NCBI RefSeq assembly: GCF_039134705.1
Contig: NZ_CP146256.1
Location: 930,001-994,000 of the forward strand
DNA length: 64,000 nt
Direction: 5' to 3'
Origin: Kineothrix sp. IPX-CK
GTDB lineage: Bacteria > Bacillota > Clostridia > Lachnospirales > Lachnospiraceae
Shown here: positions 28,845-37,953 of the stretch, piece by piece
How the letters are laid out: each line of letters begins with the position of its first letter
How positions within the stretch are numbered: the first letter of the stretch is position 1
The notes under the pieces: model-generated
Database searches by the model: none
Seen by the model: the letters and a program-made list of their open reading frames with translations, nothing else
Told to the model about the DNA's origin: nothing
Program-made: the position numbers and the translations under genes

Positions 28845-29450
28845 ATGGCAAAATACAGAAAGCTTGGCAGAACATCTGACCAGAGAAAAGCATTACTTAG
28901 AAATCAGGTAACTAATTTATTGTATAATGGAAAAATTATTACCACACAGGCAAAGGCGAAAGAAGTTCAGAAAATTGCTGAAGGACTCATCGCACTTGCT
29001 GCAAAAGAAAAAGATAACTTCGAGACCGTAAAGGTTACTGCAAAGGTTGCACGTAAGGATAAAGACGGCAAGAGAGTAAAGCAGATCGTTGATAAGGATA
29101 CGAAGAAGGTTCTTTCCGAGACGCACCGTGACAAAGACGGCAAAATCTTAAGAATCGAAAACGGCGTTACTGTAACGGTTTACGACGAAGTAGAAAAAGA
29201 AATCAAGAAAGATCTTGCTTCCAGACTTCATGCAAGAAGACAGATGTTAAAGGTATTATATCCGGTAACGGAGGTTCCTTCAACTGCAGCAGGAAAAAAG
29301 AAAGCAACGAAGGAAGTTGACTTAGTGGCAAAGCTTTTCGACGAATACGGACCGAAATATGCAACCCGTAAGGGCGGTTATACAAGAATTATTAAAATCG
29401 GACAGCGTAAAGGTGATGCTGCGATGGAAGTTGTTCTTGAGTTGGTATAG
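28845..29450 (+). CDS. rplQ: 50S ribosomal protein L17 with a large internal insertion
   Basis: 201 residues against about 120 in Bacillus. Residues 1-56 (KYRKLGRTSDQRKALLRNQ) and 127-201 (LHARRQML, then GGYTRIIKIGQRKGDAAMEV) match L17. About 70 lysine- and aspartate-rich residues (57-126) are inserted at the helix junction just before LHARR. The insert contains two KDKDGK-like blocks. Longer L17 proteins occur in Lachnospiraceae, so this is a lineage feature rather than an error. Last gene of the superoperon. Confidence 0.95.
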   Translation: MAKYRKLGRTSDQRKALLRNQVTNLLYNGKIITTQAKAKEVQKIAEGLIALAAKEKDNFETVKVTAKVARKDKDGKRVKQIVDKDTKKVLSETHRDKDGKILRIENGVTVTVYDEVEKEIKKDLASRLHARRQMLKVLYPVTEVPSTAAGKKKATKEVDLVAKLFDEYGPKYATRKGGYTRIIKIGQRKGDAAMEVVLELV

Positions 29451-29480
29451 TTTCATAGAACACAAAGAGTAAAGTATAAT

Positions 29481-29519
29481 AATCGGTGATATAAGTTTTT
29501 TCTTATATCACTGATTTTG
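29481..29519 (+). terminator. Probable terminator of the ribosomal superoperon
   Basis: A 15-bp stem with one mismatched pair (29481-29495 with 29502-29516, core GTGATATAAG/CTTATATCAC) with a T6 loop, followed by a short TTT. The T run is weak but no better terminator is seen. Confidence 0.65.
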
Positions 29520-29538
29520 CATATTGAGGGATCGAAGA

Positions 29539-31014
29539 ATGAAAATATCTAGAAAAAAAGAATTGTGCATTGCAGGATTATTTTTTACTGCGTTAGTTTT
29601 TGACATCTTATTGTTTACGGGTACGATTACATCTGGATGGCATCTGGTAGATGATCAAGAGTATGTCGATTATCTTATACAGATGAAGATGGACAAATTA
29701 TCCTATTTTGAATGTCTGAAAGATACAATTGTAAAAGACTTATCTTGGAGGTTCCGTCCACTTTATTATTTTATCAGGGTTACTTTCACCGTTTTTTTTG
29801 AAACAAATTTGGTTGCATGGTCTATAGCAAAAGGTATTGTAACGGTATTAGCTTTCTTTTTTTTGTATTTAATTGCACGGGAAATGAAATGTAATATTTT
29901 TTATTCCGTTTTGTTTGCGATGGTAGTTATGGTAGGCCCGCAGTCGGTAGTATGGTGGAAGTTGGGTCCGCAGGAATGTACGGGACTAATGTTATTTTCA
30001 ATCGGTTTTTATTTTCTTTTAAAATGGGTTGATACAAGAAAAAAAGCGTATAATTGGCTGTCTCTTATTATGATGATATTGGCAGGGTTATTTAAAGAAA
30101 GTTTTTTGATGATGATTCCGTTCGCTATTTCGTATCTTTTTTATTATGATATAAAAAGGAATGGTTTTTCGCTTAAAACAGTTTTTATATCCTTTAAGAA
30201 GAATATTTTTATGATATGTTCTCTCATAATATTTTTAATTCTTTGCTTGCTGGTTATATTTTTCCATTCTGGTACAGGCCAGGGATTTTATGATTCTTCA
30301 ATGTCCATGAACAGTTATAAAATTTTATGGATTTATATTTTACAAAATCCTTTACAGTGGTTTGCAGTTTTTGCTGCTTTGATTTTCATTATTATGTTGA
30401 CTGGAATTAAGAGATGGAAGAATTTGATATGGGAATTTTTGTTGACGATGGCAATTATGATTCCTCAGTTTATTCTTTATTTAAAACTTGGATTTGAGGA
30501 ACGTTATATTATTCCATGGGTATTCGGATATGCATATTTTATTGTAATTGCACTGAGTAATTGGGATGGAATAAAGGGGATACGAAGCAAATTATATTGC
30601 TGCTGTATTTTAGGTTTACTTGTGATACATTTTCCGATTGTGATTTCTGAAGGAGAATACTATACTTACAGGGGTGATAGCGTAACTGCGGTTTTTAACA
30701 CAGTCTTGAAGGAATCGACAGCGGATTCAAAGATATTGGCGGCATATTCACCTTACGTAGAGTCTGATCTTACGGCTTCATTTTGGATGCGTTATAATGG
30801 ACGTGACAAGGTATATGTGTGGGATAATGAGAAAAAAACTTGTACGGATATTACGGGAGCGGGAGAAGGAAGTACGGCGGATATAAATGACATGGATTTT
30901 ATACTTTTCTATAATCCCAAGGACAGGCATTATTGCTATGAGCCGGATATCGATTTAGAAAACTATACAAGAACTGAGTACGGGACATTAGTAATATGCA
31001 GAAAGAATAAATAG
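29539..31014 (+). CDS. Polytopic membrane protein, GT-C glycosyltransferase-like
   Basis: 491 residues with about ten membrane segments. The first outside loop after TM1 carries GWHLVDDQEYVDY, an acidic pair in the position of the catalytic Asp of GT-C enzymes; WRFRPLYYFIR follows at a spacing seen in PMT/ArnT-like families. The C-terminal 100 residues are soluble. Base composition is AT-richer than the ribosomal genes. It probably transfers a sugar from a lipid carrier outside the membrane, but acceptor and donor are unknown. GAGGGA sets the ATG at 29539 instead of the TTG at 29524. Confidence 0.65.
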   Translation: MKISRKKELCIAGLFFTALVFDILLFTGTITSGWHLVDDQEYVDYLIQMKMDKLSYFECLKDTIVKDLSWRFRPLYYFIRVTFTVFFETNLVAWSIAKGIVTVLAFFFLYLIAREMKCNIFYSVLFAMVVMVGPQSVVWWKLGPQECTGLMLFSIGFYFLLKWVDTRKKAYNWLSLIMMILAGLFKESFLMMIPFAISYLFYYDIKRNGFSLKTVFISFKKNIFMICSLIIFLILCLLVIFFHSGTGQGFYDSSMSMNSYKILWIYILQNPLQWFAVFAALIFIIMLTGIKRWKNLIWEFLLTMAIMIPQFILYLKLGFEERYIIPWVFGYAYFIVIALSNWDGIKGIRSKLYCCCILGLLVIHFPIVISEGEYYTYRGDSVTAVFNTVLKESTADSKILAAYSPYVESDLTASFWMRYNGRDKVYVWDNEKKTCTDITGAGEGSTADINDMDFILFYNPKDRHYCYEPDIDLENYTRTEYGTLVICRKNK

Positions 31015-31040
31015 TTTCATTGGCAAAACGGAGAGCATAG

Positions 31041-32033
31041 ATGGAAAAAGAGTGGCTGAAGAAAATCGGAAGCATGCAGCAGGAGGCCTATATCCGTAAG
31101 ATCGAATATGCGGAGGGCAGGGCAGGAGGGCTGAAGGCCTATCAGGTCAAGTCGGGTCCTCTTATGTTCACGTCTGCGCAGGATAAGTGTCTTGATATTA
31201 CGGAATTGTCCTGGCGGGGCATCAATTTCAACTTTATAAGCAAGCCCGGACTGCAGAACGGACAGGCTTATGATTATAATGGATTTGCGGGACAGAGAAG
31301 CATCATGGGCGGAATGTTCTTCACCTGTGGTACGGATAACGTGGGAACGCCCGGAATCGAGCCTCATAATATGTTTCCCATGCACGGAAGTCTGCGCTCT
31401 ACGCCGGCGGAGCATGTTTGTGCCGATTGCTACTGGGAGGATGGAGAATATAAGATCAGACTGTCGGGAGAAATGAGACAAGCGGCACTATTTGGAGGGA
31501 ACATCGTATTAAGGCGCACCATAGAGACTTATTGCGGGAGCAAGGAGATAGCGATTCGGGATGAGTTTGAGAATCAGGCATATGAAACCAGCCCATTTAT
31601 GCTGCTGTATCATTTTAATATAGGATATCCTCTGCTGGATGTGGGAGCAAAGATACGGATTTCTTCATCTAAAACGGTTCTTTTAGGTGAAGACGGGGAG
31701 ACGGCCCTGCCGTGGAATGAGGTTACTGCTCCGGTGGATAAGCTTCCAGAGGAGGTTTTTTATCATATGCTGCAACCGGATGAAAAAGGCTTTGCGAATG
31801 TGTCCGTATTTAACGAAAATGTTGGTGCCGGACTGTCGATCAGCTTTCAGGCGAAGCAGCTTCCCCGTTTTACCCAGTGGAAGTCTATGGCCTCAGGAGA
31901 TTATGTTATGGGATTTGAGCCCTGCAATTGCCACGTAAAGGGGCAGGAGTGGGAAAGGGAAAACGGTACGCTCCCGGTAATTGAAGCGGGAGAGAAAAAG
32001 ACGGTGGAATTGAAGCTTCAGATTTTAGAATAA
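31041..32033 (+). CDS. Aldose 1-epimerase family protein (DUF4432 type)
   Basis: 330 residues of the galactose-mutarotase beta-sandwich fold. PMHGSLRSTPAEH near residue 114 carries the conserved His pair, and LLYHFNIGYPLL near 196 matches the family. Members equilibrate anomers of sugars or serve in unusual sugar pathways. It lies 26 bp after the membrane protein and 40 bp before the next gene on the same strand, so it probably forms a pair with that TIM-barrel protein. The preceding gene is much richer in AT. Confidence 0.8.
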   Translation: MEKEWLKKIGSMQQEAYIRKIEYAEGRAGGLKAYQVKSGPLMFTSAQDKCLDITELSWRGINFNFISKPGLQNGQAYDYNGFAGQRSIMGGMFFTCGTDNVGTPGIEPHNMFPMHGSLRSTPAEHVCADCYWEDGEYKIRLSGEMRQAALFGGNIVLRRTIETYCGSKEIAIRDEFENQAYETSPFMLLYHFNIGYPLLDVGAKIRISSSKTVLLGEDGETALPWNEVTAPVDKLPEEVFYHMLQPDEKGFANVSVFNENVGAGLSISFQAKQLPRFTQWKSMASGDYVMGFEPCNCHVKGQEWERENGTLPVIEAGEKKTVELKLQILE

Positions 32034-32073
32034 TGGAGAATAGCAGAGAACGACGCAGGAAAGGGAGAAAGAT

Positions 32074-33000
32074 ATGGCAAAAAGAATGTTGGATTGTACG
32101 GCTTCAGATTTTTCGGAATTTACAAAGGCAGATTATATAAGCTCTATTGCCGGAAGCGAGGGGCGGGTTGTAGCGTGTGAGTGTATCGGGATTACAATGC
32201 CGGTGCTTTCGGATGTGACCAATGCGGAATTCGCGGCAGCCATGGGAGCAGATATATTGCTTCTCAATATGTTTGATGTTATTAAGCCTGTGATATGCGG
32301 ACTTCCCAAGGTAGGGCAGGATGAAGTGGTTCGGGAGTTAAAGCGCCTTACCGGAAGGATGATAGGAATCAACCTGGAGCCCGTGGAGGATGCCATTGCG
32401 GAAGGGAATAAGGGAACGCTGTGGGAAATGTCCGAAGGGCGAAGGGCGACGCTGGATAATGCTTTAAGAGCGTACGAGCTAGGTGTGGATATGGTCCTTC
32501 TTACGGGTAATCCGGGCAATGGTGTGAGCAATAAGGCAATTACCGATTCTCTGAGAGCGATGTCCGCTGAGTTAGGGAATAAGCTGATTCTGGCGGCAGG
32601 AAAAATGCACGCCTCGGGAATTATCGGAGAAGGCGGAGAGAATATCATTACAAGAGATGACATAAAAGAATTTGTGGAGGCGGGAGCGGATATTATTCTC
32701 CTGCCTGCGCCGGGAACGGTTCCCGGAATCACCATGGAATATATAAGAGGGCTGGTTTCCTACGCTCATAGCTTAGGCGCACTGACGATAACTGCGATCG
32801 GAACATCCCAAGAGGGAGCAGATACCGAGACAATTAAGCAGATTGCGCTGATGTGCAAGATGACGGGAACGGATATCCACCATATCGGCGATTCCGGCTA
32901 CCCGGGAATGGGGGCACCGGAAAATATAATGGCATATTCGATAGCCATTCGGGGTGTGAGGCACACGTATCACAGAATGGCGGTATCGATTAACCGGTAA
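32074..33000 (+). CDS. TIM-barrel-like protein of unknown function (DUF7916-like)
   Basis: 308 residues, no signal or membrane segment. Repeating beta/alpha pattern: NAEFAAAMGADILLLNMFD, MIGINLEPVED, GVDMVLLTGNPGN, GADIILLPAPGTVPGIT, HHIGDSGYPGM. The fold resembles phosphate-binding TIM barrels such as BtpA or NanE-like proteins, and relatives are often found beside sugar PTS or epimerase genes. The name DUF7916 is from memory and not checked. An unidentified sugar or phospho-sugar lyase or epimerase is plausible. It ends 2 bp from the convergent carboxypeptidase gene. Confidence 0.65.
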   Translation: MAKRMLDCTASDFSEFTKADYISSIAGSEGRVVACECIGITMPVLSDVTNAEFAAAMGADILLLNMFDVIKPVICGLPKVGQDEVVRELKRLTGRMIGINLEPVEDAIAEGNKGTLWEMSEGRRATLDNALRAYELGVDMVLLTGNPGNGVSNKAITDSLRAMSAELGNKLILAAGKMHASGIIGEGGENIITRDDIKEFVEAGADIILLPAPGTVPGITMEYIRGLVSYAHSLGALTITAIGTSQEGADTETIKQIALMCKMTGTDIHHIGDSGYPGMGAPENIMAYSIAIRGVRHTYHRMAVSINR

Positions 33001-33002
33001 AG

Positions 33003-33980
33003 TTATTCCGGCACCTTCTGGAAGTGCTGATAATCCTTGAGGGAGTTCCAATTGCCGCCCCATGTAAAACCGTGTTCAACAAAAAGTTTGTAGCATAAAT
33101 CATTTTCATCAATTTTATAAGGAAATTCTTTGGAACGGTCTGCGTATATCTCGCTTCCCTGAGGTGAGATATATGTGGTACCGTCATTTTTATATACTAC
33201 GTAAGGGTTGTAAAGAGGGTTGATATCGATGGCGAGACCCAGAGCATGCTTTGAAAGGCTCGTGGTGCCGTCCACCAAACGATAATTGAAGCAGGAAGTG
33301 TTATTATCCGACATGGACAGCGTATCATCTCCGCTATAATCATCGATTAATGATATCTGCTCTATCTGGTATTCGTTTCGATACAGCTCATAAAAGATTT
33401 CCACAAGGTCCTGCGCGATTGCTTTGTTGCAGATTAATTCTCCGGTTCTCTCGATTCCCTTGAAATTATAATAAAGTACGCTCACATACCGGAGATCGTC
33501 ATAGGCAACTTGTATATCTTCCGCAGAGGATACGATATTCACTGCTGTAACTGCTGCATTATCTTTATCGGCTTCAGTAACGGGATAAGAAATCCCTGTA
33601 ATCTTCTTTTTGATCTCATCGGAAAGGGGCTCGTAATAAAAGCCCTGCTCATATTCAATTCTATCTGGATTTGTGCTCATTTCCTCTTCTTCCACGTCCG
33701 GTTCGGACGTGACCTCACCTGCCTCATTATCACTACTATCTATATTGTCATTGGGCTGTCCGCTAGAACTGCTTTCTTTACGGACATTTTCCGGCTTGTT
33801 CTCATCGTCTGTGACTTTGACCGGTGCGGCAGTCTCCTTCGCTTTATAGGCAATTTCAGGATTTTTTGCAGCGTATTCGGCCAGTGTTTCCGAGTGGGAG
33901 AAAGTGCGCACGAAGATGGAGCTAAGGACAATGATGCCAAGTATTAGAATGAGAGGTTTCGATATTTTCTTAAAGTCCAT
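33003..33980 (-). CDS. D-alanyl-D-alanine carboxypeptidase, VanY-type (peptidase M15)
   Basis: 325 residues. One N-terminal membrane anchor (residues 9-27) and a Ser/Glu/Asp-rich linker to about residue 105 place the catalytic domain outside the cell. The M15 zinc site is SKHALGLAIDINP near 240 (His and Asp) and DYQHFQ near the C-terminus (His), with the Trp-rich GFTWGGNWNS before it. It trims D-Ala from peptidoglycan stem peptides. Convergent with the upstream gene without a terminator between them. No vanRS or ligase genes are nearby, so this is housekeeping wall remodelling rather than vancomycin resistance. Confidence 0.88.
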   Translation of the reverse strand: MDFKKISKPLILILGIIVLSSIFVRTFSHSETLAEYAAKNPEIAYKAKETAAPVKVTDDENKPENVRKESSSSGQPNDNIDSSDNEAGEVTSEPDVEEEEMSTNPDRIEYEQGFYYEPLSDEIKKKITGISYPVTEADKDNAAVTAVNIVSSAEDIQVAYDDLRYVSVLYYNFKGIERTGELICNKAIAQDLVEIFYELYRNEYQIEQISLIDDYSGDDTLSMSDNNTSCFNYRLVDGTTSLSKHALGLAIDINPLYNPYVVYKNDGTTYISPQGSEIYADRSKEFPYKIDENDLCYKLFVEHGFTWGGNWNSLKDYQHFQKVPE

Positions 33981-34043
33981 AATGTTTTCCTTTTACTTAT
34001 ATACTGTAATTTATATATTGTCGTAATGATACATCATTCTACA

Positions 34044-34823
34044 TTATACATCAACAACGATGACGTTAGCATCCATTTGACGCAGGGCAGTCAAGTGATC
34101 GGGGTTGATGCCGCTGTCCGTAATAATACCGGTGACTTCCCGTATGCTGCTATAAGAAATCAACTCATATTTTCCGAATTTTGAAGAATCTACCAGCACG
34201 TACGTTTCGCTGGCGGACTGCATGATGCTCTTCTTGACGCCTGCTTCGGGAGGATAGCCGTCATAAAAGTTGCCGTCCTCACCTACGCTTGAGGCTCCCA
34301 GGAATGCGATATCAACTTTATATTGGCGTATCTGCTCTTCTGTCTGAGGCCCATAGCAGGAGAGCGTTTCATTTCTTAGGAAGCCACCGATTACGATTGC
34401 CGATACCTCGGTCTTCTTGGAAATTTCATTGATTACCCGTAAGTTGCTCGTAACCACGGTAATTTTGCTGCTGTCCGGAAGGTTTCTGGCGATAGGGCTG
34501 GTAGTAGTTCCTGAATCGATAAAGATAGTATAGCCGGGCTTGATCAACTCGATAGCCTTTAATGCGATTTTGGATTTCACATCGGCACCCTTTTCGGATT
34601 GTTTCACATAAGCACCGGGGAAATCTGCAGTTTCGGGGATAGCGCCATTCATCACTGCGCCTCCGAAAGTACGGCGGATGACCCCGGCACTCTCCAAATC
34701 TGCCAAATCTCTTCTTATTGTCATGTCTGAGACCTGAAAGATATTGCAAAGCTCCTTTACAAGGATTTCTTCTTTATTTTGTAACAAGGTAAATATTTTT
34801 TGCTGTCGATTTTCTTTTAACAT
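34044..34823 (-). CDS. DeoR-family transcriptional repressor
   Basis: 259 residues. N-terminal winged helix-turn-helix (VKELCNIFQVSDMTIRRDLA near 24) and C-terminal ISOCOT-like phospho-sugar domain (IFIDSGTTTSPIARNL near 97). It diverges from the sugar operon starting at 35159, whose promoter region contains two CAAACA/TGTTTG palindromes; it is the obvious repressor of that operon, released by a phosphorylated sugar made by the kinase. AGGGGA lies before the ATG at 34823. Confidence 0.9.
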   Translation of the reverse strand: MLKENRQQKIFTLLQNKEEILVKELCNIFQVSDMTIRRDLADLESAGVIRRTFGGAVMNGAIPETADFPGAYVKQSEKGADVKSKIALKAIELIKPGYTIFIDSGTTTSPIARNLPDSSKITVVTSNLRVINEISKKTEVSAIVIGGFLRNETLSCYGPQTEEQIRQYKVDIAFLGASSVGEDGNFYDGYPPEAGVKKSIMQSASETYVLVDSSKFGKYELISYSSIREVTGIITDSGINPDHLTALRQMDANVIVVDV

Positions 34824-35037
34824 AGTTCCCCTGCCTTTTTTACATTGCCCTTAAGGATTGTCCTTTAAATGGCGTAAAACAATGAATTTTTAAGTATTGC
34901 AATTATGCCCGATGCTTTAAGATAAGCATATTATAACAAATAACCAATAATAAGTCTATAATAGTGATTGAATATGTTTGATAATATGATGAAATATGTG
35001 AAAAGTGAACAAAAATTATATAAATATATACAAAACA

Positions 35038-35066
35038 TTGACATTGCAAACATAAAATGCTATATA
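35038..35066 (+). promoter_or_regulatory. Promoter of the sugar ABC-aldolase-kinase operon
   Basis: A consensus TTGACA at 35038-35043, 17 bp, then TATATA at 35061-35066 (an overlapping TATAAT at 35065-35070 gives 21 bp). The start site is near 35073, about 86 nt before the binding-protein gene. The 335-bp divergent region is otherwise AT-rich and non-coding. Confidence 0.8.
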
Positions 35067-35088
35067 TAATGATATAAACAAACAAACA

Positions 35089-35125
35089 CAAACAATGATG
35101 TTTGAAACAAACAATGGGGTGTTTG
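35089..35125 (+). promoter_or_regulatory. Paired operator palindromes for the DeoR-type repressor
   Basis: CAAACA-N4-TGTTTG at 35089-35104 and CAAACA-N6-TGTTTG at 35108-35125, preceded by three further AAACA repeats from 35077. Both lie 15-50 bp downstream of the predicted start site, a classic roadblock position for a DeoR repressor. The assignment to the adjacent DeoR gene is an inference. Confidence 0.7.
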
Positions 35126-35158
35126 AAAACCAATCAACTATTACAAAGGAGGATTACA

Positions 35159-36217
35159 ATGAAAAAGAAGGCTTTGGCAATGGTACTTACAATGGCAATG
35201 GGTGTGTCCTTGCTGACAGGCTGCGGAAGTACCGCTCCTGCGAATACGGAGTCCCCTGCAAAAACCGCTGAGCCCGCGGAAAGTGCTGAGCCGGCAGATG
35301 ATGCGGCGGAAGCAGTACAGGAAGTGTCCGAAGAAGCAGGCGGAGAAGAAAATGCAGGCGGTGTGTATGGATGCGCTGTACCTAATGCGACGAACTCCTT
35401 CTACGCTACATGCGTAAAGGGCGTTCAGGCAGGAGTTGAGCAATATGATCCTACAGCAAATGTTGTAGTAACGGATGCTAATTTCGATTCTCAAAAGCAG
35501 CTGGATCAGGTTGCAGACTTGGTTTCTCAGGGAGTAAAGGCTATTATACTGATTCCTATCGATTCCAACGCGATCATTCCGGCTATCGAGGAAGCGGAAG
35601 CGGCAGGCATTCCGGTTACGGTTATGGATACCCCGGCAGGAGAGACCACGGGCGTTGTATCCACGGTTGTATCCAACAATTACAGTGCGGGTGAAATCGC
35701 CGGACGTGCTCTTTGTGAATCTATGGGTGGAAAAGGCAATCTCGTGACTATCACGACCACGGGCTCCGATGCGGTCAATAGCAGAAAACAAGGTTTGTAC
35801 GACCTTATAGAGAAGGAATATCCCGACATTAAGATCGTTCAGGAGGAGATCGTTCAGAACGGAACTACCGAAGAGGCTCTTACCATTATGGAGAACATTC
35901 TGCAGGGCGGAACGCAGGTAGACGGAGTGTTTACCACGGGCGATGTCTTTGCGATCGGTATCTGTTCCGCATTACAGGCTAACGGATATGCGGCAGGGGA
36001 AGTAAAGGTAACCAGCGTAGACGGTACGACGAATGCGGTAGAACTGATCAAATCGGGCTACTTGGAGGCTACGGCAGCACAGCTTCCGAAGGAACTGGGC
36101 ATTCACTGTGTAAAGAATGCCCTCGATTTCTTGAACGGAAAAGATGTTCCGGCCAAGGAAGAGCTGGATTGTCTGGAAGTAAATATAGACAATGCGGATA
36201 CATATGAAGGTTTCTAG
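35159..36217 (+). CDS. Sugar ABC transporter substrate-binding lipoprotein
   Basis: 352 residues. Signal peptide with lipobox LLTGC (Cys 20), an Ala/Glu-rich linker to about residue 60, then a type I periplasmic-binding fold (YGCAVPNATNSFYATCVKGV, VKAIILIPIDSNAIIPAIEE, SNNYSAGEIAGRALCESM). It captures the sugar outside the membrane for the RbsAC-type components downstream. AGGAGG at 35148-35153 fixes the start; an upstream ATG at 35102 lies inside the operators. Confidence 0.93.
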   Translation: MKKKALAMVLTMAMGVSLLTGCGSTAPANTESPAKTAEPAESAEPADDAAEAVQEVSEEAGGEENAGGVYGCAVPNATNSFYATCVKGVQAGVEQYDPTANVVVTDANFDSQKQLDQVADLVSQGVKAIILIPIDSNAIIPAIEEAEAAGIPVTVMDTPAGETTGVVSTVVSNNYSAGEIAGRALCESMGGKGNLVTITTTGSDAVNSRKQGLYDLIEKEYPDIKIVQEEIVQNGTTEEALTIMENILQGGTQVDGVFTTGDVFAIGICSALQANGYAAGEVKVTSVDGTTNAVELIKSGYLEATAAQLPKELGIHCVKNALDFLNGKDVPAKEELDCLEVNIDNADTYEGF

Positions 36218-36261
36218 AAATAGAAATATCCGCTCTTTTGCATAGATAAAATAAAGAAGCG

Positions 36262-36344
36262 GATAAAGAGGTATCTGAACATATATGCCATGTATGGACG
36301 GATACCTCTTTATCTTATAGGGAAAGTACGTCCTATAAGATAAA
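36262..36344 (+). promoter_or_regulatory. Mutually exclusive hairpins between binding protein and ATPase genes
   Basis: Stem A pairs 36262-36277 with 36299-36314 (core ATAAAGAGGTATC, one G-T pair). Stem B pairs 36309-36321 with 36332-36344 (TTTATCTTATAGG, perfect). They share 36309-36314 and cannot form fully together. Neither has a full T run. The 239-bp spacer probably lowers expression of the ATPase and permease relative to the binding protein. Confidence 0.6.
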
Positions 36345-36456
36345 AGCCCTACGGCAGGATGCGTAGCTGCGTGCACAGAACAAAAGCTGTGCAGGCAAAG
36401 AATCAGGCTGCGCGAGTATGTGAAGCACAGTTTTGTTTTAAAAAGGAGATAAGGAT

Positions 36457-37953
36457 ATGGATGAACTCATATTAAAAATAGAGGATGTCAGCAAATCCTT
36501 TCCGGGAGTAAAGGCGCTTGACGGAATCCGGCTGGAAGTGAAGAAAAATGAAATCCACGCCTTGATTGGAGAAAACGGAGCAGGCAAATCTACCCTGATA
36601 AAAATACTCGCGGGTATTTATCAGGCTGACAGCGGCAAGATTTATGTGGATGGTAAAGAGGTGCTCATATCAGATGTACAGATGGCGAAAAAGCTGGGCG
36701 TCAGTGTCATCCATCAAGAGCTCAGCCTGGCAAATAATATGACGGTTGCAGAAAACGTGTACATGGGAAAGTTTCCACTGAAGCATGGACTGGTAGACGA
36801 AACGAGGATGGAAGAAGAGACGGCGAGGCTTCTTGCAATGATCGGAATGGAAACCCTCGCTCCTTCCGAAAGAGTATCCAGACTCAGTACAGCACAGAAG
36901 CAGATGGTAGAAATATGTCGTTCCTTATCGGAGGAAGCCAAGATACTTATTATGGACGAGCCCACCTCTTCGTTAGCAACGGCGGAAGTGGAGCAGCTTT
37001 TCGGTATCATGAGGATGCTTCAGAAAAAAGGCGTTACCATCATATTCATTTCCCATAAGTTGAACGAAATATTTACTATCTGCGACAGCATTACCGTTAT
37101 GCGGGACGGGAAATATATAGGCAGGAAGCCTGTTAAGGAAATGGCCTATGAGGAGCTGATCAATATGATGGTAGGCCGGGATATCAGGGATGTGTATCCG
37201 CCTCATGAGACGGAAGTGGGCGAGGTGATGTTTCAGGCAAACCATATTAATTCCGATTATATTTTCGATACCAGTTTCGAGCTTAGAAAAGGAGAAATTC
37301 TCGGTTTCTACGGGCTTATGGGAGCCGGAAGAAGCGAGCTGATGCGGGCGCTTTTAGGAATCGATAAGAGCACAAAGGGAGATGTTTTCCTGGATGGTGA
37401 GAAGATTCTCATCGAGACTCCGACGGATGCGGTAGGTAAAGGAATCGTATTGGCTCCGGAGGACAGAAAGCAGCAAGGGCTGGTACTAAGGCAGACGATC
37501 GACTTCAACATTACGATATCCATTTTGGATAAGATTATCCATGGCATACGTCTGGATAAGAAAACCAATAATGAAATGGTGGAAAATATAGCGACGCGCC
37601 TGAGGATAAAGGCGCCATCCTACGAAAGCAATGTAGTCAATTTATCAGGAGGAAACCAGCAGAAGGTGGTTCTTGCCAAATGGCTGGTAACAAATCCCAG
37701 AATACTCATTCTGGATGAGCCCACAAGGGGAATTGATGTAGGAGCCAAGCAGGAAATCTATAAGCTCATATATGAAATCGTAAAGAGTGGAGTGGGGGTT
37801 ATTCTGATTTCATCGGAAATGCCGGAGGTGATGAATCTCTGTGACCGCATATACGTAATCAGGAACGGAAAGATTACCGGCTCCATCAATAGAGAAGAGG
37901 TGACGGAGCAGGGAATTATGAAGCTGGCAATTGGAGGAATAGGCAATGAATAA
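36457..37953 (+). CDS. Sugar ABC transporter ATP-binding protein (RbsA type)
   Basis: 498 residues with two nucleotide-binding domains. Domain 1: Walker A GENGAGKSTLI near 38, Q-loop region, ILIMDEPTSSL. Domain 2 has the degenerate Walker A (GLMGAGRSELM near 288), an intact signature NLSGGNQQKVVLAKWL near 396 and ILDEPTRGIDVG. This asymmetry is normal for monosaccharide ATPases. The stop overlaps the permease start by 8 bp. Confidence 0.95.
   Translation: MDELILKIEDVSKSFPGVKALDGIRLEVKKNEIHALIGENGAGKSTLIKILAGIYQADSGKIYVDGKEVLISDVQMAKKLGVSVIHQELSLANNMTVAENVYMGKFPLKHGLVDETRMEEETARLLAMIGMETLAPSERVSRLSTAQKQMVEICRSLSEEAKILIMDEPTSSLATAEVEQLFGIMRMLQKKGVTIIFISHKLNEIFTICDSITVMRDGKYIGRKPVKEMAYEELINMMVGRDIRDVYPPHETEVGEVMFQANHINSDYIFDTSFELRKGEILGFYGLMGAGRSELMRALLGIDKSTKGDVFLDGEKILIETPTDAVGKGIVLAPEDRKQQGLVLRQTIDFNITISILDKIIHGIRLDKKTNNEMVENIATRLRIKAPSYESNVVNLSGGNQQKVVLAKWLVTNPRILILDEPTRGIDVGAKQEIYKLIYEIVKSGVGVILISSEMPEVMNLCDRIYVIRNGKITGSINREEVTEQGIMKLAIGGIGNE

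Noticed and set aside
32133..32735. 200-codon open frame on the minus strand
   Set aside because: It is antisense to the TIM-barrel gene, lacks a ribosome site and reads as low-complexity Ser/Ile/Pro sequence.
33003..33980. VanY-type glycopeptide resistance
   Set aside because: The enzyme is of the M15 type, but no vanR, vanS, vanH or ligase gene is near; ordinary wall trimming is more likely.
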